The notes: generated from the sequence alone by a model not told the origin. Positions 34,653 to 45,113 are shown, counted from the first letter of the stretch. The stretch: DNA of 64,000 nt from Salinibacterium sp. UTAS2018 (GCF_004118935.1 NZ_CP035375.1:1054001-1118000), one strand, 5' to 3'. Numbers and translations are program-made.

Positions 34653-36991
34653 GAGTCTTCTCTCTTCGATGAGATTTTCGCAGCCCAATCTCTGGCTGAC
34701 CGGATGCGATAGCGACTGGCAATTCTTTGACGCACCGTAAGTCGAGACTTGCCGTCATCGATCGCAGCTCGCGCGGCCGACCATGCTTCGTCACTGCGTT
34801 CCACTGAGATCTCTCGGCCGGAGAACACTGCGTCGTCAGTGGAGACGGCGATGGGGCGCAGAGTGGCCGGGCGCGCTTCTTCTGAGACGATTTGAGCGTC
34901 GATTCGCTCGGCGACCATCACTCTTGTGGCCTTTGGCGGGACGCTGTATCCCAGCTCTGAGTACTGGTCGACGAGCTCTTCCCACGCGCCCGCGACTTGG
35001 TCATGGGCAGCAGCAGCCTCGCGACGACGACGCGCCCGGCGTGCCTTGTAAATCCCGATAATCAACAATGGAACGAGCAGGATGACGGCGGGAATCAGCA
35101 GGCTGAGCCCGACCACATACACCCAACCGGGAATCGCAAACGCCCGGCCTTCGTCTTCTTCGTCGCTCTCCTCGAGTTCGACCGGCGTGAGTAGGTCTTC
35201 TGGCTCTGCCTCGGCTCGGGGAGGTTGGCGCACCTGCGGTTGAGGCTCGCTCTGTGGCTTGGGCGTCTGGTCTTGAGGGATGTCGGTCTCATCCGGGGTC
35301 GGATTGAACGCGACCCACCCCACGTCGTCGAAGGCAACCTCGACCCAGGCGGTGACGTCGTCTCCCGTGACTTCGACAGTTTGGCCGTCAGCGATCTCCG
35401 GGGCGAAACCCATTACGACTCGAGCGGGATAGCCGAAGCTGCGTGCCATGAGGGCAAATGCTGACGCGTACTGCTCTTGATCTCCCACCATCTGATTGCG
35501 TTCGAGAAGGTCGACAATGCGGTCAGCGCCGTGCCCGGCCCGAGAAGGTACGGTGTCGGAGGCGCGACCGTGACTCAGAAACCCTGTCGAGGTGAGCGCC
35601 AGCTGGATAGCCTGCAATTGTGCAGCGGGCGTGGTCGCGTTTGCTGCGTACTCTTGAGCCTTCGCGGTGACGATGTCGGGGCTTGCCGTGACCGGAGGCA
35701 GCTCGACTGCCGCCACCGCTACATCCGCGAGATCTTCCGCAGAAATGACTTGCTGCAGTATCGCGTCGATGGTGTACGTGTCGCCGTCATGAAGGCCCGC
35801 GGTGAGTACCGCTGTTCCCGTCGAATCGTTGTAGCGAAGCGTGTCACGAGCATCCAGCGCATCGCCCGCAGTGAAAACGAGATCTGTCGGATAGCCGATG
35901 CTGGGCATCCAGACATCGGCGTAGGTCTCCATGGTGAAGGTGACCCCGGTGCGACGCTCCGGCGTGATGAAGGCTTGTTCCGGCAACGCGCGGCCCACAA
36001 GACTAAATGTGCCAGATCCTTCCGCACTCGATTCGGCCCCGGTGACGTTCCACAGCTTGCCGGTGAAGGTATCGAGCGTTGCTAGGCGTACGGTATCGCC
36101 CGGTTTCAAACCAGACACCGAGAACAACACATCGTCGGTCACCTGCTTGGTGTAATGCCGAAAACCCGACAGCGGGCTCGGGTACTGGAGCGGATCAAAG
36201 GGCGGCTCAATTTCATCCCGCAACACAAAACGCTGGTCTTGTGCTGGAGCAATCCACCAGCCCGCCCCCCCGCCGAGAAGCACCGCGGCGGCGAGTACGA
36301 CGGCGGTGCCGGCGATTTTGCGCGAGCGCATCCGCTGTGCTCCAGCCTGCGCGACGTTGTCGCCTGCCCGACGCCACCCCAACCAGATCAGAGCGAGAAC
36401 GGCGAAACCAACGCCGCGAACCCCTGCTTGGTAGGGATCGTCGGTGCCAATCAGGATGCTCGCGAGATAGATAGCCAGCGGTCCGAGAAGCACAACGCCA
36501 TACCGCCACGCTGCTCGAGTGCTGCCGGGCAACCAACGGGTAGCAAGCGATGTCGACACCAGCGCGACTAGCCACGTGGCGAGGTAGGGCACCACCGTGA
36601 TGTGCTGCGGTGCCTCAATCGGTGTGTTGAGCGTGACGATATCTGCCCAGCCGTAGACCGTTCCTACCGCTATTGTCGATAGCGCTTGAAGGCTGGGGAG
36701 CACGAAGAAAAGCGCCTGCTGCGGAACGGCGATGGCCGCGCCAAACACAAAGTAAGCGACCACGGCGATCGTGATTGTCATGACGATGTTGAGTCGCCAG
36801 AGGCTCGCAACGATTGCTGTCACCGCGCCAAGGATTAGTCCGCCCAATGCGGGAACAAGGAAGCTGTAACCCCCGAACGAAGGCTCGAATCCGAGGAGCC
36901 CGATAGCGACGAGAGCTAGCACGATGCTCACATCGGCCCACGTACGCGGGCCCAACTTTCTCCGCCCTGCGGGCTGCACTGGTGCGCTCAA
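34649..36991 (-). CDS. Transglutaminase-like membrane protein lacking the catalytic triad
   Basis: The protein has 780 residues from a TTG at 36991 that overlaps the DUF58 stop. The N-terminal 230 residues hold about six membrane helices. A transglutaminase-like core follows (about 450-565), and a further helix (about 630-655) precedes a cytoplasmic tail. In active members the core reads G-Y-C-E-Q-x-A-S-A-F, then H-A-W-V-E-V and D-P-T-P. Here these are G-D-Q-E-Q-Y-A-S-A-F, V-T-A-W-V-E-V and F-N-P-T-P, so Cys, His and Asp are replaced by Gln, Thr and Asn. It is probably a structural or binding module rather than an enzyme. MoxR, DUF58 and this gene form the usual trio. Confidence 0.85.
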   Translation of the reverse strand: MSAPVQPAGRRKLGPRTWADVSIVLALVAIGLLGFEPSFGGYSFLVPALGGLILGAVTAIVASLWRLNIVMTITIAVVAYFVFGAAIAVPQQALFFVLPSLQALSTIAVGTVYGWADIVTLNTPIEAPQHITVVPYLATWLVALVSTSLATRWLPGSTRAAWRYGVVLLGPLAIYLASILIGTDDPYQAGVRGVGFAVLALIWLGWRRAGDNVAQAGAQRMRSRKIAGTAVVLAAAVLLGGGAGWWIAPAQDQRFVLRDEIEPPFDPLQYPSPLSGFRHYTKQVTDDVLFSVSGLKPGDTVRLATLDTFTGKLWNVTGAESSAEGSGTFSLVGRALPEQAFITPERRTGVTFTMETYADVWMPSIGYPTDLVFTAGDALDARDTLRYNDSTGTAVLTAGLHDGDTYTIDAILQQVISAEDLADVAVAAVELPPVTASPDIVTAKAQEYAANATTPAAQLQAIQLALTSTGFLSHGRASDTVPSRAGHGADRIVDLLERNQMVGDQEQYASAFALMARSFGYPARVVMGFAPEIADGQTVEVTGDDVTAWVEVAFDDVGWVAFNPTPDETDIPQDQTPKPQSEPQPQVRQPPRAEAEPEDLLTPVELEESDEEDEGRAFAIPGWVYVVGLSLLIPAVILLVPLLIIGIYKARRARRRREAAAAHDQVAGAWEELVDQYSELGYSVPPKATRVMVAERIDAQIVSEEARPATLRPIAVSTDDAVFSGREISVERSDEAWSAARAAIDDGKSRLTVRQRIASRYRIRSARDWAAKISSKREDS

Positions 36992-38358
36992 CCGCCCAAC
37001 CCCCGCACGAGTCGCGAGAGATCGCTGAGATCACCAATGGTAATGACCGTCAATCCAGCGACCGCCGAAATCTTGGGTTCAGCACCGGCGACCACGTGGA
37101 AGGCGACCTGGCTCGTGTCTTGACCGAATAGCGACTGCACGCTGCGAAAATCGGCGGTGCTCATCTGTGACCCCGCCACGATCATGACCACGCTGGGGGC
37201 AGGCAAGCGACGAGTCTGTTCGCGCGCGAAACTGCGGACAGTTTCGGAGCGGTCAGCAACGGGGTCAATACGGCACGACGCATCCAACATCGACGTCACC
37301 GTTTGTGTTTTCCAGAGGCCAGTTTCGCTCACCACGTTCATTTGCGTACCGTCGCGAATTACCTGCGCGGCGATCGACGCCGTTACCGAAATCGCCAGTT
37401 CGAACTCCGCCTCCGACGCATACAAATCGCTGCGCGACGAATGGATAATGGTCAGCTGCGAACGCCGAGTCTCCTGAAATTGCCGCACCATCAGTTGACC
37501 GATGCGAGCCGACGTGCGCCAGTGAACATAACGGCGATCGTCGCCCGGAACATAGGGACGCAGAGCGTGGAACGCGATGTCGTTGTTGGTGATCTTGTTC
37601 GATACCTGACCTTCGAGGTCTCGCACTAAGCCGGCGGCAGACGGGATCAAACGAACGGTGATCGGGTGAACGAACAGGTCCACCGCATCCGCCCACTTCA
37701 GAGCGCGGCGTAACAAGCCGATCTGATCTCCCCGCACTGACTCCGCGGGGCCAGCGACGATCACGGCGCGTTTGGCGGTGGGCACAGCAAACAGCTCTTC
37801 GTGCTGCTCTTTGGGCTTCATAGCGGGCAGTTGAAACTCCGCGACGCCCTTTCCGACGGGCAGTTCCATGCGCGTCGGGGGTAGCGCTCTCGGCCCCACG
37901 TTAGTGACGAGCATTCGCCCGAGCGCCCGATCGCCGACAACAACACGGCGCGGATTGAGCTCGACCACCACACCGTACGAGGCGCGCCCGAAGAGGAAGG
38001 CGCTGCTCACCACCACTGCGGCGAACAACACGGTGGCGAGAAAAGTGAACTCTTGCCAGCCGAAGACGATGCTGAGAGTGAGGGCGACGGCGGCGAGCAA
38101 CAACACCAACCAACCCAACGGAGTGATGACGCCGACGATCGGGCCGAAGGTTCGCTTCAGCGCCCGAAATACCGGAGTGAGCAACCCCGCCAAGCCGCGA
38201 AATACTCGACGAAGTGATTCTGATGTTCGTGCCACCGGGCCCGGACCGGAACCCTTAGTTGAGGGCCCTGGTGGGCGTGACTCCGCAGCCGGGCTCGGCA
38301 CGGGTGCCGGCTCGGCTTCGGAGCGCTGTTCGGGAAGCACAGAAGAATCAGTAGTCAT
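36988..38358 (-). CDS. DUF58 family membrane protein
   Basis: The 456-residue protein has a disordered N-terminus (about 75 residues, rich in Pro, Ser and Glu), two close membrane helices (about 92-135) and the DUF58 core with LRPYVPGDDRRYVHWRTSARIGQLMVRQF near residues 260-290. DUF58 proteins accompany MoxR ATPases and transglutaminase-like proteins, as here (14-base gap on one side, overlap on the other). Their function is not settled. Confidence 0.9.
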   Translation of the reverse strand: MTTDSSVLPEQRSEAEPAPVPSPAAESRPPGPSTKGSGPGPVARTSESLRRVFRGLAGLLTPVFRALKRTFGPIVGVITPLGWLVLLLAAVALTLSIVFGWQEFTFLATVLFAAVVVSSAFLFGRASYGVVVELNPRRVVVGDRALGRMLVTNVGPRALPPTRMELPVGKGVAEFQLPAMKPKEQHEELFAVPTAKRAVIVAGPAESVRGDQIGLLRRALKWADAVDLFVHPITVRLIPSAAGLVRDLEGQVSNKITNNDIAFHALRPYVPGDDRRYVHWRTSARIGQLMVRQFQETRRSQLTIIHSSRSDLYASEAEFELAISVTASIAAQVIRDGTQMNVVSETGLWKTQTVTSMLDASCRIDPVADRSETVRSFAREQTRRLPAPSVVMIVAGSQMSTADFRSVQSLFGQDTSQVAFHVVAGAEPKISAVAGLTVITIGDLSDLSRLVRGLGG

Positions 38359-38372
38359 GAAAAACGCAGTTG

Positions 38373-39341
38373 TTACGACGCGCGGTACGCGGGCGGCTCG
38401 ATGTCGACCAAGATGCGGTTGATGACGTCTTCGGCGAGCACCCCAGCGAACTCAGATTCGGGGTCGAGGATGACGCGGTGTGCGAGCACGGGAACGGCGA
38501 GATCCCGCACATCATCCGGCGTCGCATAGGTGCGCCCTTGAGTAATCGCCCAGGTCTTAATCGCCCGGGCAAGCGCCATGGCGCCACGCATGCTCACACC
38601 GAGCACCACGTCTCGGTCTTTACGGGTGCCCTCAACGATGCTGTTGAGGTACTGCATGACCGATTCGTCGACAAACACTTCTGCCGCAAGCGCCGCCATC
38701 GCCACGATCGATTCTGGCTTGATGATCGGCGACACGAGAGAGGCGCGTGCCCGCGTTCCCGAATCCATCAAGAGTGAAACCGCGGTGGCACTGTCGGGGT
38801 ACCCCAGCGTGGTTTTGATGAGGAAGCGGTCGAGCTGGGCTTCCGGCAGCTTGTAAGTTCCGGCCTGCTCTACTGGGTTCTGGGTTGCAATAACCAAGAA
38901 CGGCGCTCCGACCGGATGCCCTTCACCGTCGATCGTGACGACACCCTCTTCCATCACCTCGAGCAGCGCACTCTGAGTCTTGGGGCTAGCGCGGTTGATC
39001 TCGTCGGCAAGAACGATCGAGGCGAAGATCGGTCCGTGGTGAAACTCGAACTTGCCCTTCGACTGGTCGAAAATCTGCACGCCCGTAACATCCGAAGGAA
39101 GAAGGTCAGGGGTGAACTGAATGCGCGACGTGGTGCCATCGAGGGTGTTCGCTAGCGCCTTCGCCAAGACCGTCTTGCCTGTTCCCGGAAAGTCCTCGAG
39201 GAGTACGTGACCGTCAGAAATCAGCGCCGTCAGAACTAAACGGATCACGTGATCTTTGCCCACGATTGCCTTGTCGACGTTGGCAATGAGCTTCTGGAAA
39301 GCACCAGCGAACCACGTCGCTTGTTCTTGAGTTACGGGCAT
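38373..39341 (-). CDS. MoxR-family AAA+ ATPase
   Basis: The protein has 322 residues from the ATG at 39341 (AAAGAGGAC site); the frame is open further upstream but without homology. It has Walker A DFPGTGKT, the Walker B region LADEINRASPKTQSALLEVME and VIATQNPVEQAGTYKLPEAQ. It probably acts on the DUF58 and transglutaminase-like products of the next two genes. It lies 43 bases after the giant Ig-like gene. Confidence 0.92.
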   Translation of the reverse strand: MPVTQEQATWFAGAFQKLIANVDKAIVGKDHVIRLVLTALISDGHVLLEDFPGTGKTVLAKALANTLDGTTSRIQFTPDLLPSDVTGVQIFDQSKGKFEFHHGPIFASIVLADEINRASPKTQSALLEVMEEGVVTIDGEGHPVGAPFLVIATQNPVEQAGTYKLPEAQLDRFLIKTTLGYPDSATAVSLLMDSGTRARASLVSPIIKPESIVAMAALAAEVFVDESVMQYLNSIVEGTRKDRDVVLGVSMRGAMALARAIKTWAITQGRTYATPDDVRDLAVPVLAHRVILDPESEFAGVLAEDVINRILVDIEPPAYRAS

Positions 39342-39384
39342 TCGAAACTGTCCTCTTTCGTTGCTTGATCGTGTCGGGTGGTGT

Positions 39385-42300
39385 CTAGCATGCCGGGATG
39401 TCTTGCACGGCAACATTGGCACCGCGAACGCCATCGAAAATTGGCCAGACAACGAATCTTCCGTCAGCGTTACCCGGGGTTCTATTCCAGACTTTCCACG
39501 CCGACGTGCGCTGATGACCATCAGCCCATCGGCCGGAATAGGAACTGCTGAAGGAGCCGTTTTGGTCGCCAATTTGAAGGGTGTGGTTTCCGTTGCTCTG
39601 GCCGCTCCAGTTGAAACCGAAGTTGTGAACGCCCGGTGATTCCCCATTGAAGTAGAAGCAGAACGAGACCGTCGCCGGCGTAACGATCGCCCCGGAGGTG
39701 CCGGTACCAGCTGCCCCGGCTCCAGCATTGTTTCGCGCAACGACAGTCAGCGTGTAGCTACCCGCCGCAGGGAGGCCCGTATTAGTAACGCTCGTGCCCG
39801 TCGTCGTGCCGGTAGCACCGTTGCTCAGGGTCCAGGTGTAGATGAGGTTGTCCGTAACGGCGGCACCACCCGGCGCCGCAGCCCAGGTCCATTTAATGCT
39901 GCCGGGAGTGGTGGCTTTGGTTACCGCTCCGGTTATTCCTGTCACGCGCCCCGGCACGGTTTGGTTCTGAACTTGCGCCGAATTCGAGGTACCTTCGGAG
40001 CCTCGTTTGCCACCGGAGTTCTCGGCGTAAACCGTAAAGGTGTAATTTCCCGCGGCCAGGTTCGCCGTGGTCGTCGCGCTAGTACCGGTGGTCTCCCCCG
40101 AGTCGCCGTTGCTCGACGCCCAGTGATAGGTGGTCGTGCCACCGGTGCCGCCCACCGCGGGCCACGACGCCGACACTCGGCCGTTAGGCGCCCACTGGCT
40201 TTGCACTGAGGCGGTCACTACCGGTGCGGCGGGTGTGCCGTAAGGGGTGATCTGGTCGCTCGTTGGCGACCACTCTCCGGGTCCATGTTCGTTGATAGCG
40301 CGAACACCGAACGTGTAGGGCGTGCCGTTCTGAAGCCCCGTCACAGTGCACGCAGCGCCCGCTTCACAGTTTGTCGGGAGGGTGGCGACAGCCGGGGTCG
40401 TGCGTACTTCGTAGCTCACGATCGGCTTGCCGTTGGTGGCGGGCGCAACGAAGCGCCAGGTCGCCGATTTATCGCCGCCAACGGCCGAGCCCTCATCCCG
40501 AGTCGGCTTCTGGGCACCGTCGGGAACATCGCTCACGATCAGCGTTACCGTGCCATTGACGTGACGATCCGCATCCTCTGTGGCGTCGGCGATTGTGTAC
40601 ACAACCTCGATTTGACCGCTCTTGAGCGCCGCATCCGGCAGTATCGAAATCGAGTCGGCCGTGAACGTGACGTCAGCGGGCTCGCCCGTGTTTTGCACCT
40701 GCGCGTCGATAACGGTGAGGGCTTCGCCCGTAGTCAGATACGGATTTGAGTCGTTGGTCAATGGATTGACGGTGATGGTTCCGTCGCCGCGTTGCGACTC
40801 GACCACGTCGGACACTGCCACGGCAAGGGGCCGGGTGGAACCCACCACCGTTACGTTGATCGTGCCGGGGACCTCGAACTTGTCCCAACGCAGCATGACA
40901 CCCAGCGTGATTTTCGTGCCTTTCGGAGTGGTGCGCGGAATGTTCAGACTGAGTTCTGAACCGCTGAGTGAGGCATCGAGACCGTCCGTGGCTCCCGTTA
41001 GATCGGAGTACTTGACCTCGTTGAGAATTGAATTGTTCGGGTGTGCCGTGGAGTCGCGCAGATCGATCGTGGTTGTTTCGCCCACTTCAACTTGCGGGCT
41101 CGGGCTCGTAAATTCAGGTGGGGTGTCTTTGAAATCTGGATCGCCCACGACGATGTTGAGACGAAGGCCGGCCTCGATGCCCGCCGGGTCGTTCTTTGAC
41201 GCGCCGTCGGTCACGGTGAAGTTCACGGAGGCGGGGCCGCGGTAATCCTTGGCGGGAGTGAACGTGATGGTGTCTTTGTCGACATAGTTCGGCTCGCCGT
41301 TGCCCTGCACCGCACTGACGGTGCCCTCGTTCGGGATCCATACGTCACGGCCAGAAGGAGCGAGGACGATGTCAGAGAGCTTCCATTGTCTGGTCTCATT
41401 CATCGCCACGTATTGCACGGGCAAGTTGGGATCGATGACGGGAGGCTCGTCAAAGTTCTCGTCTACAGCCGCCGGAACAAGAATGAATGCTCGCGCGCTC
41501 AGATCGTCCAACTCGTTGGTGACGCTATACGTGATCGCTTTGCGCGTGGCACCGGGCGTCACCACGATTTGCCCGTTGATTTCGGCGAGCACACCCGCAT
41601 CGGCATTGGCGCCCTCGAGGGCGACCACGAGATCATCGGTTTTACCGGCCGGGTTGAACGCGTAACCGTCAAAGAGGTCGATCGTAATCGATTGTTTTCC
41701 GGCGATATCTTTCTTCACGATGCTGACGTCATCCGCGCTCGGAGGAAGAATCGGAGCGTCCTTGGTCACCTTCACCAGGACATAGCTGACCGCAGAACCG
41801 CCTCGGTCATTCGTCAGGGTGTAGCGAATCGAGAACGACTGTTCTTCGTCGGGCGCCGTGAGCAGCAGAAACTTGTGCCCGATGACTTCAGCGGAAACCC
41901 CATCCGGTACATCAATCAGTTCGGCCTCGACGGAGATAGGCGCACCCTGAGGATCCGAGTCGTTTTCGGAGAGATCGATCTGCGCTGTACGCCCCGGACG
42001 GATAGCGACGCTGTCGGGCACCGCGATGGGGTCACGGAGCTCGTCAGGCTCGGGGATCACCGCAATTTTCACTTCAGCGACACCCGTCGCACCGAACGCA
42101 TCTACCACTTCGTAGCTGAACGTGTCTGTGCCCGCTGCAGCGGGTGATGACTCGTAAATGAAGTAATCGGTGCCGAATTCCTTCACAGAACCGAGCGTCG
42201 GATTGGTCGGGAAACCCAGCAGTGTGGTCGAGTCGCCATCGGGGTCGACCGTACTCAGGGGAATTTCAATACGCAGTTCGCCGCCGGCGAGGACGCGGGC

Positions 42301-44970
42301 AACGAGCGTTGTCGGTGTCGGGTCTTGATTGGAATCAGCGTCGACGGGAGTCACGGTAAAGCTTGCGGTTGCTGCCGCCGTCTCGCCGAAGGGATCCACG
42401 ACGCGGTAATCGACCGTGTAGAGGCCGGGGGTGGTCGGCGCTTGAAAGCGGAGAGCATCCCTGCTGACGAAAGCGACACCGTCAGACGGGTCGCTGACAA
42501 GTTCGGGATCAAGAGACATTGAACTGTCATCGGGGTGAAAATCGTTGTCGAGTACATCGAGAGTGATGACATCGCCCGCACGAACCTTCGCGGCGTCGTC
42601 GAGCGCGACCGGTGGTTGGTGCTTGGTGAGAGCGGGCACGGGCACCACGGTGACGCCCGCTGTAGCCGTGCCAACACCATCCGAGATCGTGTACGTAAAG
42701 TTGACCTGCTTGGTGAGGGCCGCGGGCGACGTCACTCGAATCAGAGTGCTTTCAAGAAGCTCAACGACGAGTCCCTTATCGGTGAGAGCGGGATCGACAT
42801 CGATCGATTGAATGGCGAGAACGTTTCCGCTTGGGCTGACATCGTTCGACAGCACCGAGACCGTCGTCGGTTCGTCTCCCCGCAAGTAGGCCGTATCTTT
42901 CACCGCGACGGGCGGAAGATCCGAGGAGTCGGGGGTCGGCTGCACATCGATACGCACTAGCCCGACGCTCGTATTTGCCCCCGCGCTCAGCGTGTACGTG
43001 AGGTAAAAGATTCCAGCGGATGCCGAACTAAAGGTGATCTCGCCGCGGTCGCTATCGAACGACGCGACCGCACCGTTCTCTGCCTCATCGAGCGCGATGA
43101 GTGAGAGTGCTTTACCCGACGGCGACAGGTCATTGAGCAATGGCTCGATCACGACCGTTTCGGTGGCGAACGCCGTTGCGAAGTCAGGGGTACCAACAGG
43201 ATTGAGCGTTCCGGGGGGCTCAACGGTCACAATGAGCTCTCCAGGAACAGGAGTATTACTGCCGTCTGACACCAGGAAGGTGATCTCTTTTTCGCCCAGC
43301 TCCGAAGTCTGATGAGTGAAGGTGATGAATCCGTCGGGAGTAAAGCGAACAAGGTCGCCCGACTTCGGAGACGCTGCCACGAGAGAGAGGTCGTCTCCGT
43401 CTGGATCTTTCCAGTCGGCTAATACGTTGTAGCTGACGGTCTGGTTGGCCTCAACGCTGACACCTGCTTCGCGAACGCTGAAGGGCAGTTCATTGCGCCC
43501 CTCCGGCACAACTGTCGCCGTCACGCGCGCCTGAGCGACACCTTCTCGTCCGTCGTCGATCGTGTAGCTGAACGCGATGGATCCGACAAACTCAGGAACG
43601 GGCGTGAATTGCAGCGCACGGCCGCCATCGATGAGATCGAGTCGCCCGGTCGATTCCGCTACCCGATCGTAACCGGAGATTACTAAGACGTCTCCGTCGG
43701 CATCCGTATCATTCTCGAGCACGGTGAACACGGTGGTGCGGCCTGGCCGAACTCCGTATTCGTCGTCGACAGCGACCGGCGCCCGGTTAGTTTCGGTACG
43801 TTCAGCAAGAGTGTCTTCGAAAGACTGAATCGACGACTTCTCGTCGCCTTCCTCTTCTGATTCAACGTCTTCCGGCGGGGTGACATCGTCCCAGTTCTCG
43901 ACGAGTCGCATGTTGTCGTCGAGCAACCACACGTTTCCGTTCGACAAATTGTTGAGCGCTATTACCGAACCATTAACGCGGAACTCGAGCTCGCTGCCTT
44001 GAGTGGGCTCGGAGATCGCATGAGTCTGAACGTCGCCATCGGGGCATGCCAGCACGTAGCGTTGCGCCGACGCCCAAGCACCATGGGCGCAACCGTCGAG
44101 CGCGATCGGCGCCGAGACGCCGGAAAGGTCCGCCGCTGGAGTGGACATATCGGCGTCGATATCGGTGGTCTCGCCGTTGCCGAGATCAATCCACTGAAGC
44201 GAATCTGCAGTCGCCACGACGGCGAACTCGGATTCCGTGCTGGACTGCTGCAAGCGAAGGCCCTGCTTCGCCAGAGGGTAAATTGACCCGCTCTCGGTGA
44301 CCAGCTCGTTGGTGGACTGGTCAAAGACGACCGCAGACTCGCCAGCGGCCGCGATCTGAAATTCGCCGACGGCCGGGAAGTCGGAGCGTACTGGTTCGTC
44401 CGCGATCGTGGCGACGCGGTAAACCGATTTCTTCTCGGAGGACACCGCGATGACAACACCATTAGCGGTAACAGCAGCACGCCCGCCAACCCCCAATTCG
44501 AGAACAGGCGGCGTAGAAATGTAGTTGAACTGCAGGTCGCCTACTGAGGGAACAATCCACAAGTCACCCTGTGGTGAAACGATCGCCAAGTTGGTTCCGC
44601 CGAAGGAGACGTCTGCCTCGGGCGGCAGGTCGATCGCGGAGGTCACTTCAGTCGTCGCAGGATCAACGGACTCGACGCGATGGGCAACGGGGTCGACCAT
44701 AAAGAGGGCGTCACCATCTTGAAGAACATCGAACCGAGCGCTCGAGGCAATCACTGAACCGTTGAGCTCGTCAATTTGACGGTTGAGTCGGCCACCAAGG
44801 AGCTGCTCGCCGTTGGTGACCCACACGTCGCTCGCGACAAGGTCGACGTCAGACACCGGGTAACCAGGGTGCAGCGCGGCCACCGTGAGCGGCACGCCGA
44901 CAACGAGCGAGAGGGTAACTACCGAAGCAATAGTTTTGCGATTGGGCATACGGCTAACGGACAGCTTCAC
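39385..44970 (-). CDS. Giant surface protein with cadherin/Ig-like and FN3 repeats
   Basis: The protein has 1861 residues from a GTG at 44970 (GGGAGAAG site). An N-terminal membrane anchor or signal (about 10-33) is followed by a region that resembles a beta-propeller (about 40-350), an acidic linker, and then about eleven repeats of roughly 95 residues typified by PVAVDDEYGVRPGRTTVFTV and N-D-x-D-x-D-G-D (cadherin-like/Big_9 type, about 390-1480). Three FN3-like domains follow (about 1480-1765), and then a Cys-containing C-terminal domain of about 95 residues. Acidic DxDxDG motifs suggest Ca binding. It should face the outside, perhaps as an adhesin or a cell-wall conduit for the secretion locus. 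Such proteins recur beside MoxR-DUF58-kinase clusters in actinobacteria. Confidence 0.85.
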   Translation of the reverse strand: MKLSVSRMPNRKTIASVVTLSLVVGVPLTVAALHPGYPVSDVDLVASDVWVTNGEQLLGGRLNRQIDELNGSVIASSARFDVLQDGDALFMVDPVAHRVESVDPATTEVTSAIDLPPEADVSFGGTNLAIVSPQGDLWIVPSVGDLQFNYISTPPVLELGVGGRAAVTANGVVIAVSSEKKSVYRVATIADEPVRSDFPAVGEFQIAAAGESAVVFDQSTNELVTESGSIYPLAKQGLRLQQSSTESEFAVVATADSLQWIDLGNGETTDIDADMSTPAADLSGVSAPIALDGCAHGAWASAQRYVLACPDGDVQTHAISEPTQGSELEFRVNGSVIALNNLSNGNVWLLDDNMRLVENWDDVTPPEDVESEEEGDEKSSIQSFEDTLAERTETNRAPVAVDDEYGVRPGRTTVFTVLENDTDADGDVLVISGYDRVAESTGRLDLIDGGRALQFTPVPEFVGSIAFSYTIDDGREGVAQARVTATVVPEGRNELPFSVREAGVSVEANQTVSYNVLADWKDPDGDDLSLVAASPKSGDLVRFTPDGFITFTHQTSELGEKEITFLVSDGSNTPVPGELIVTVEPPGTLNPVGTPDFATAFATETVVIEPLLNDLSPSGKALSLIALDEAENGAVASFDSDRGEITFSSASAGIFYLTYTLSAGANTSVGLVRIDVQPTPDSSDLPPVAVKDTAYLRGDEPTTVSVLSNDVSPSGNVLAIQSIDVDPALTDKGLVVELLESTLIRVTSPAALTKQVNFTYTISDGVGTATAGVTVVPVPALTKHQPPVALDDAAKVRAGDVITLDVLDNDFHPDDSSMSLDPELVSDPSDGVAFVSRDALRFQAPTTPGLYTVDYRVVDPFGETAAATASFTVTPVDADSNQDPTPTTLVARVLAGGELRIEIPLSTVDPDGDSTTLLGFPTNPTLGSVKEFGTDYFIYESSPAAAGTDTFSYEVVDAFGATGVAEVKIAVIPEPDELRDPIAVPDSVAIRPGRTAQIDLSENDSDPQGAPISVEAELIDVPDGVSAEVIGHKFLLLTAPDEEQSFSIRYTLTNDRGGSAVSYVLVKVTKDAPILPPSADDVSIVKKDIAGKQSITIDLFDGYAFNPAGKTDDLVVALEGANADAGVLAEINGQIVVTPGATRKAITYSVTNELDDLSARAFILVPAAVDENFDEPPVIDPNLPVQYVAMNETRQWKLSDIVLAPSGRDVWIPNEGTVSAVQGNGEPNYVDKDTITFTPAKDYRGPASVNFTVTDGASKNDPAGIEAGLRLNIVVGDPDFKDTPPEFTSPSPQVEVGETTTIDLRDSTAHPNNSILNEVKYSDLTGATDGLDASLSGSELSLNIPRTTPKGTKITLGVMLRWDKFEVPGTINVTVVGSTRPLAVAVSDVVESQRGDGTITVNPLTNDSNPYLTTGEALTVIDAQVQNTGEPADVTFTADSISILPDAALKSGQIEVVYTIADATEDADRHVNGTVTLIVSDVPDGAQKPTRDEGSAVGGDKSATWRFVAPATNGKPIVSYEVRTTPAVATLPTNCEAGAACTVTGLQNGTPYTFGVRAINEHGPGEWSPTSDQITPYGTPAAPVVTASVQSQWAPNGRVSASWPAVGGTGGTTTYHWASSNGDSGETTGTSATTTANLAAGNYTFTVYAENSGGKRGSEGTSNSAQVQNQTVPGRVTGITGAVTKATTPGSIKWTWAAAPGGAAVTDNLIYTWTLSNGATGTTTGTSVTNTGLPAAGSYTLTVVARNNAGAGAAGTGTSGAIVTPATVSFCFYFNGESPGVHNFGFNWSGQSNGNHTLQIGDQNGSFSSSYSGRWADGHQRTSAWKVWNRTPGNADGRFVVWPIFDGVRGANVAVQDIPAC

Positions 44971-45044
44971 GTTGCACTTCTCCCGAACTCCGCACTACGA
45001 GCGTGCCTCTGTTTACGATGAAATTCTGCCCAGCAAATTACTGA

Positions 45045-45073
45045 ATTATCCTAGCATTCGTGCGCACTGGGCA
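45045..45073 (-). promoter_or_regulatory. Possible promoter of the Ig-like/MoxR/EssC operon
   Basis: On the minus strand TGCCCA (45073-45068) and GATAAT (45050-45045) have a 17-base spacer, 75 bases upstream of the GTG at 44970. Further upstream, plus bases 45086-45106 contain ATGGGTAG and CTCCCC, the two halves of the shared element but with 7 instead of 2 bases between them. Confidence 0.4.
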
Positions 45074-45113
45074 GGGCGGTGGGGCATGGGTAGTTCTGCC
45101 CTCCCCGCCCCAG

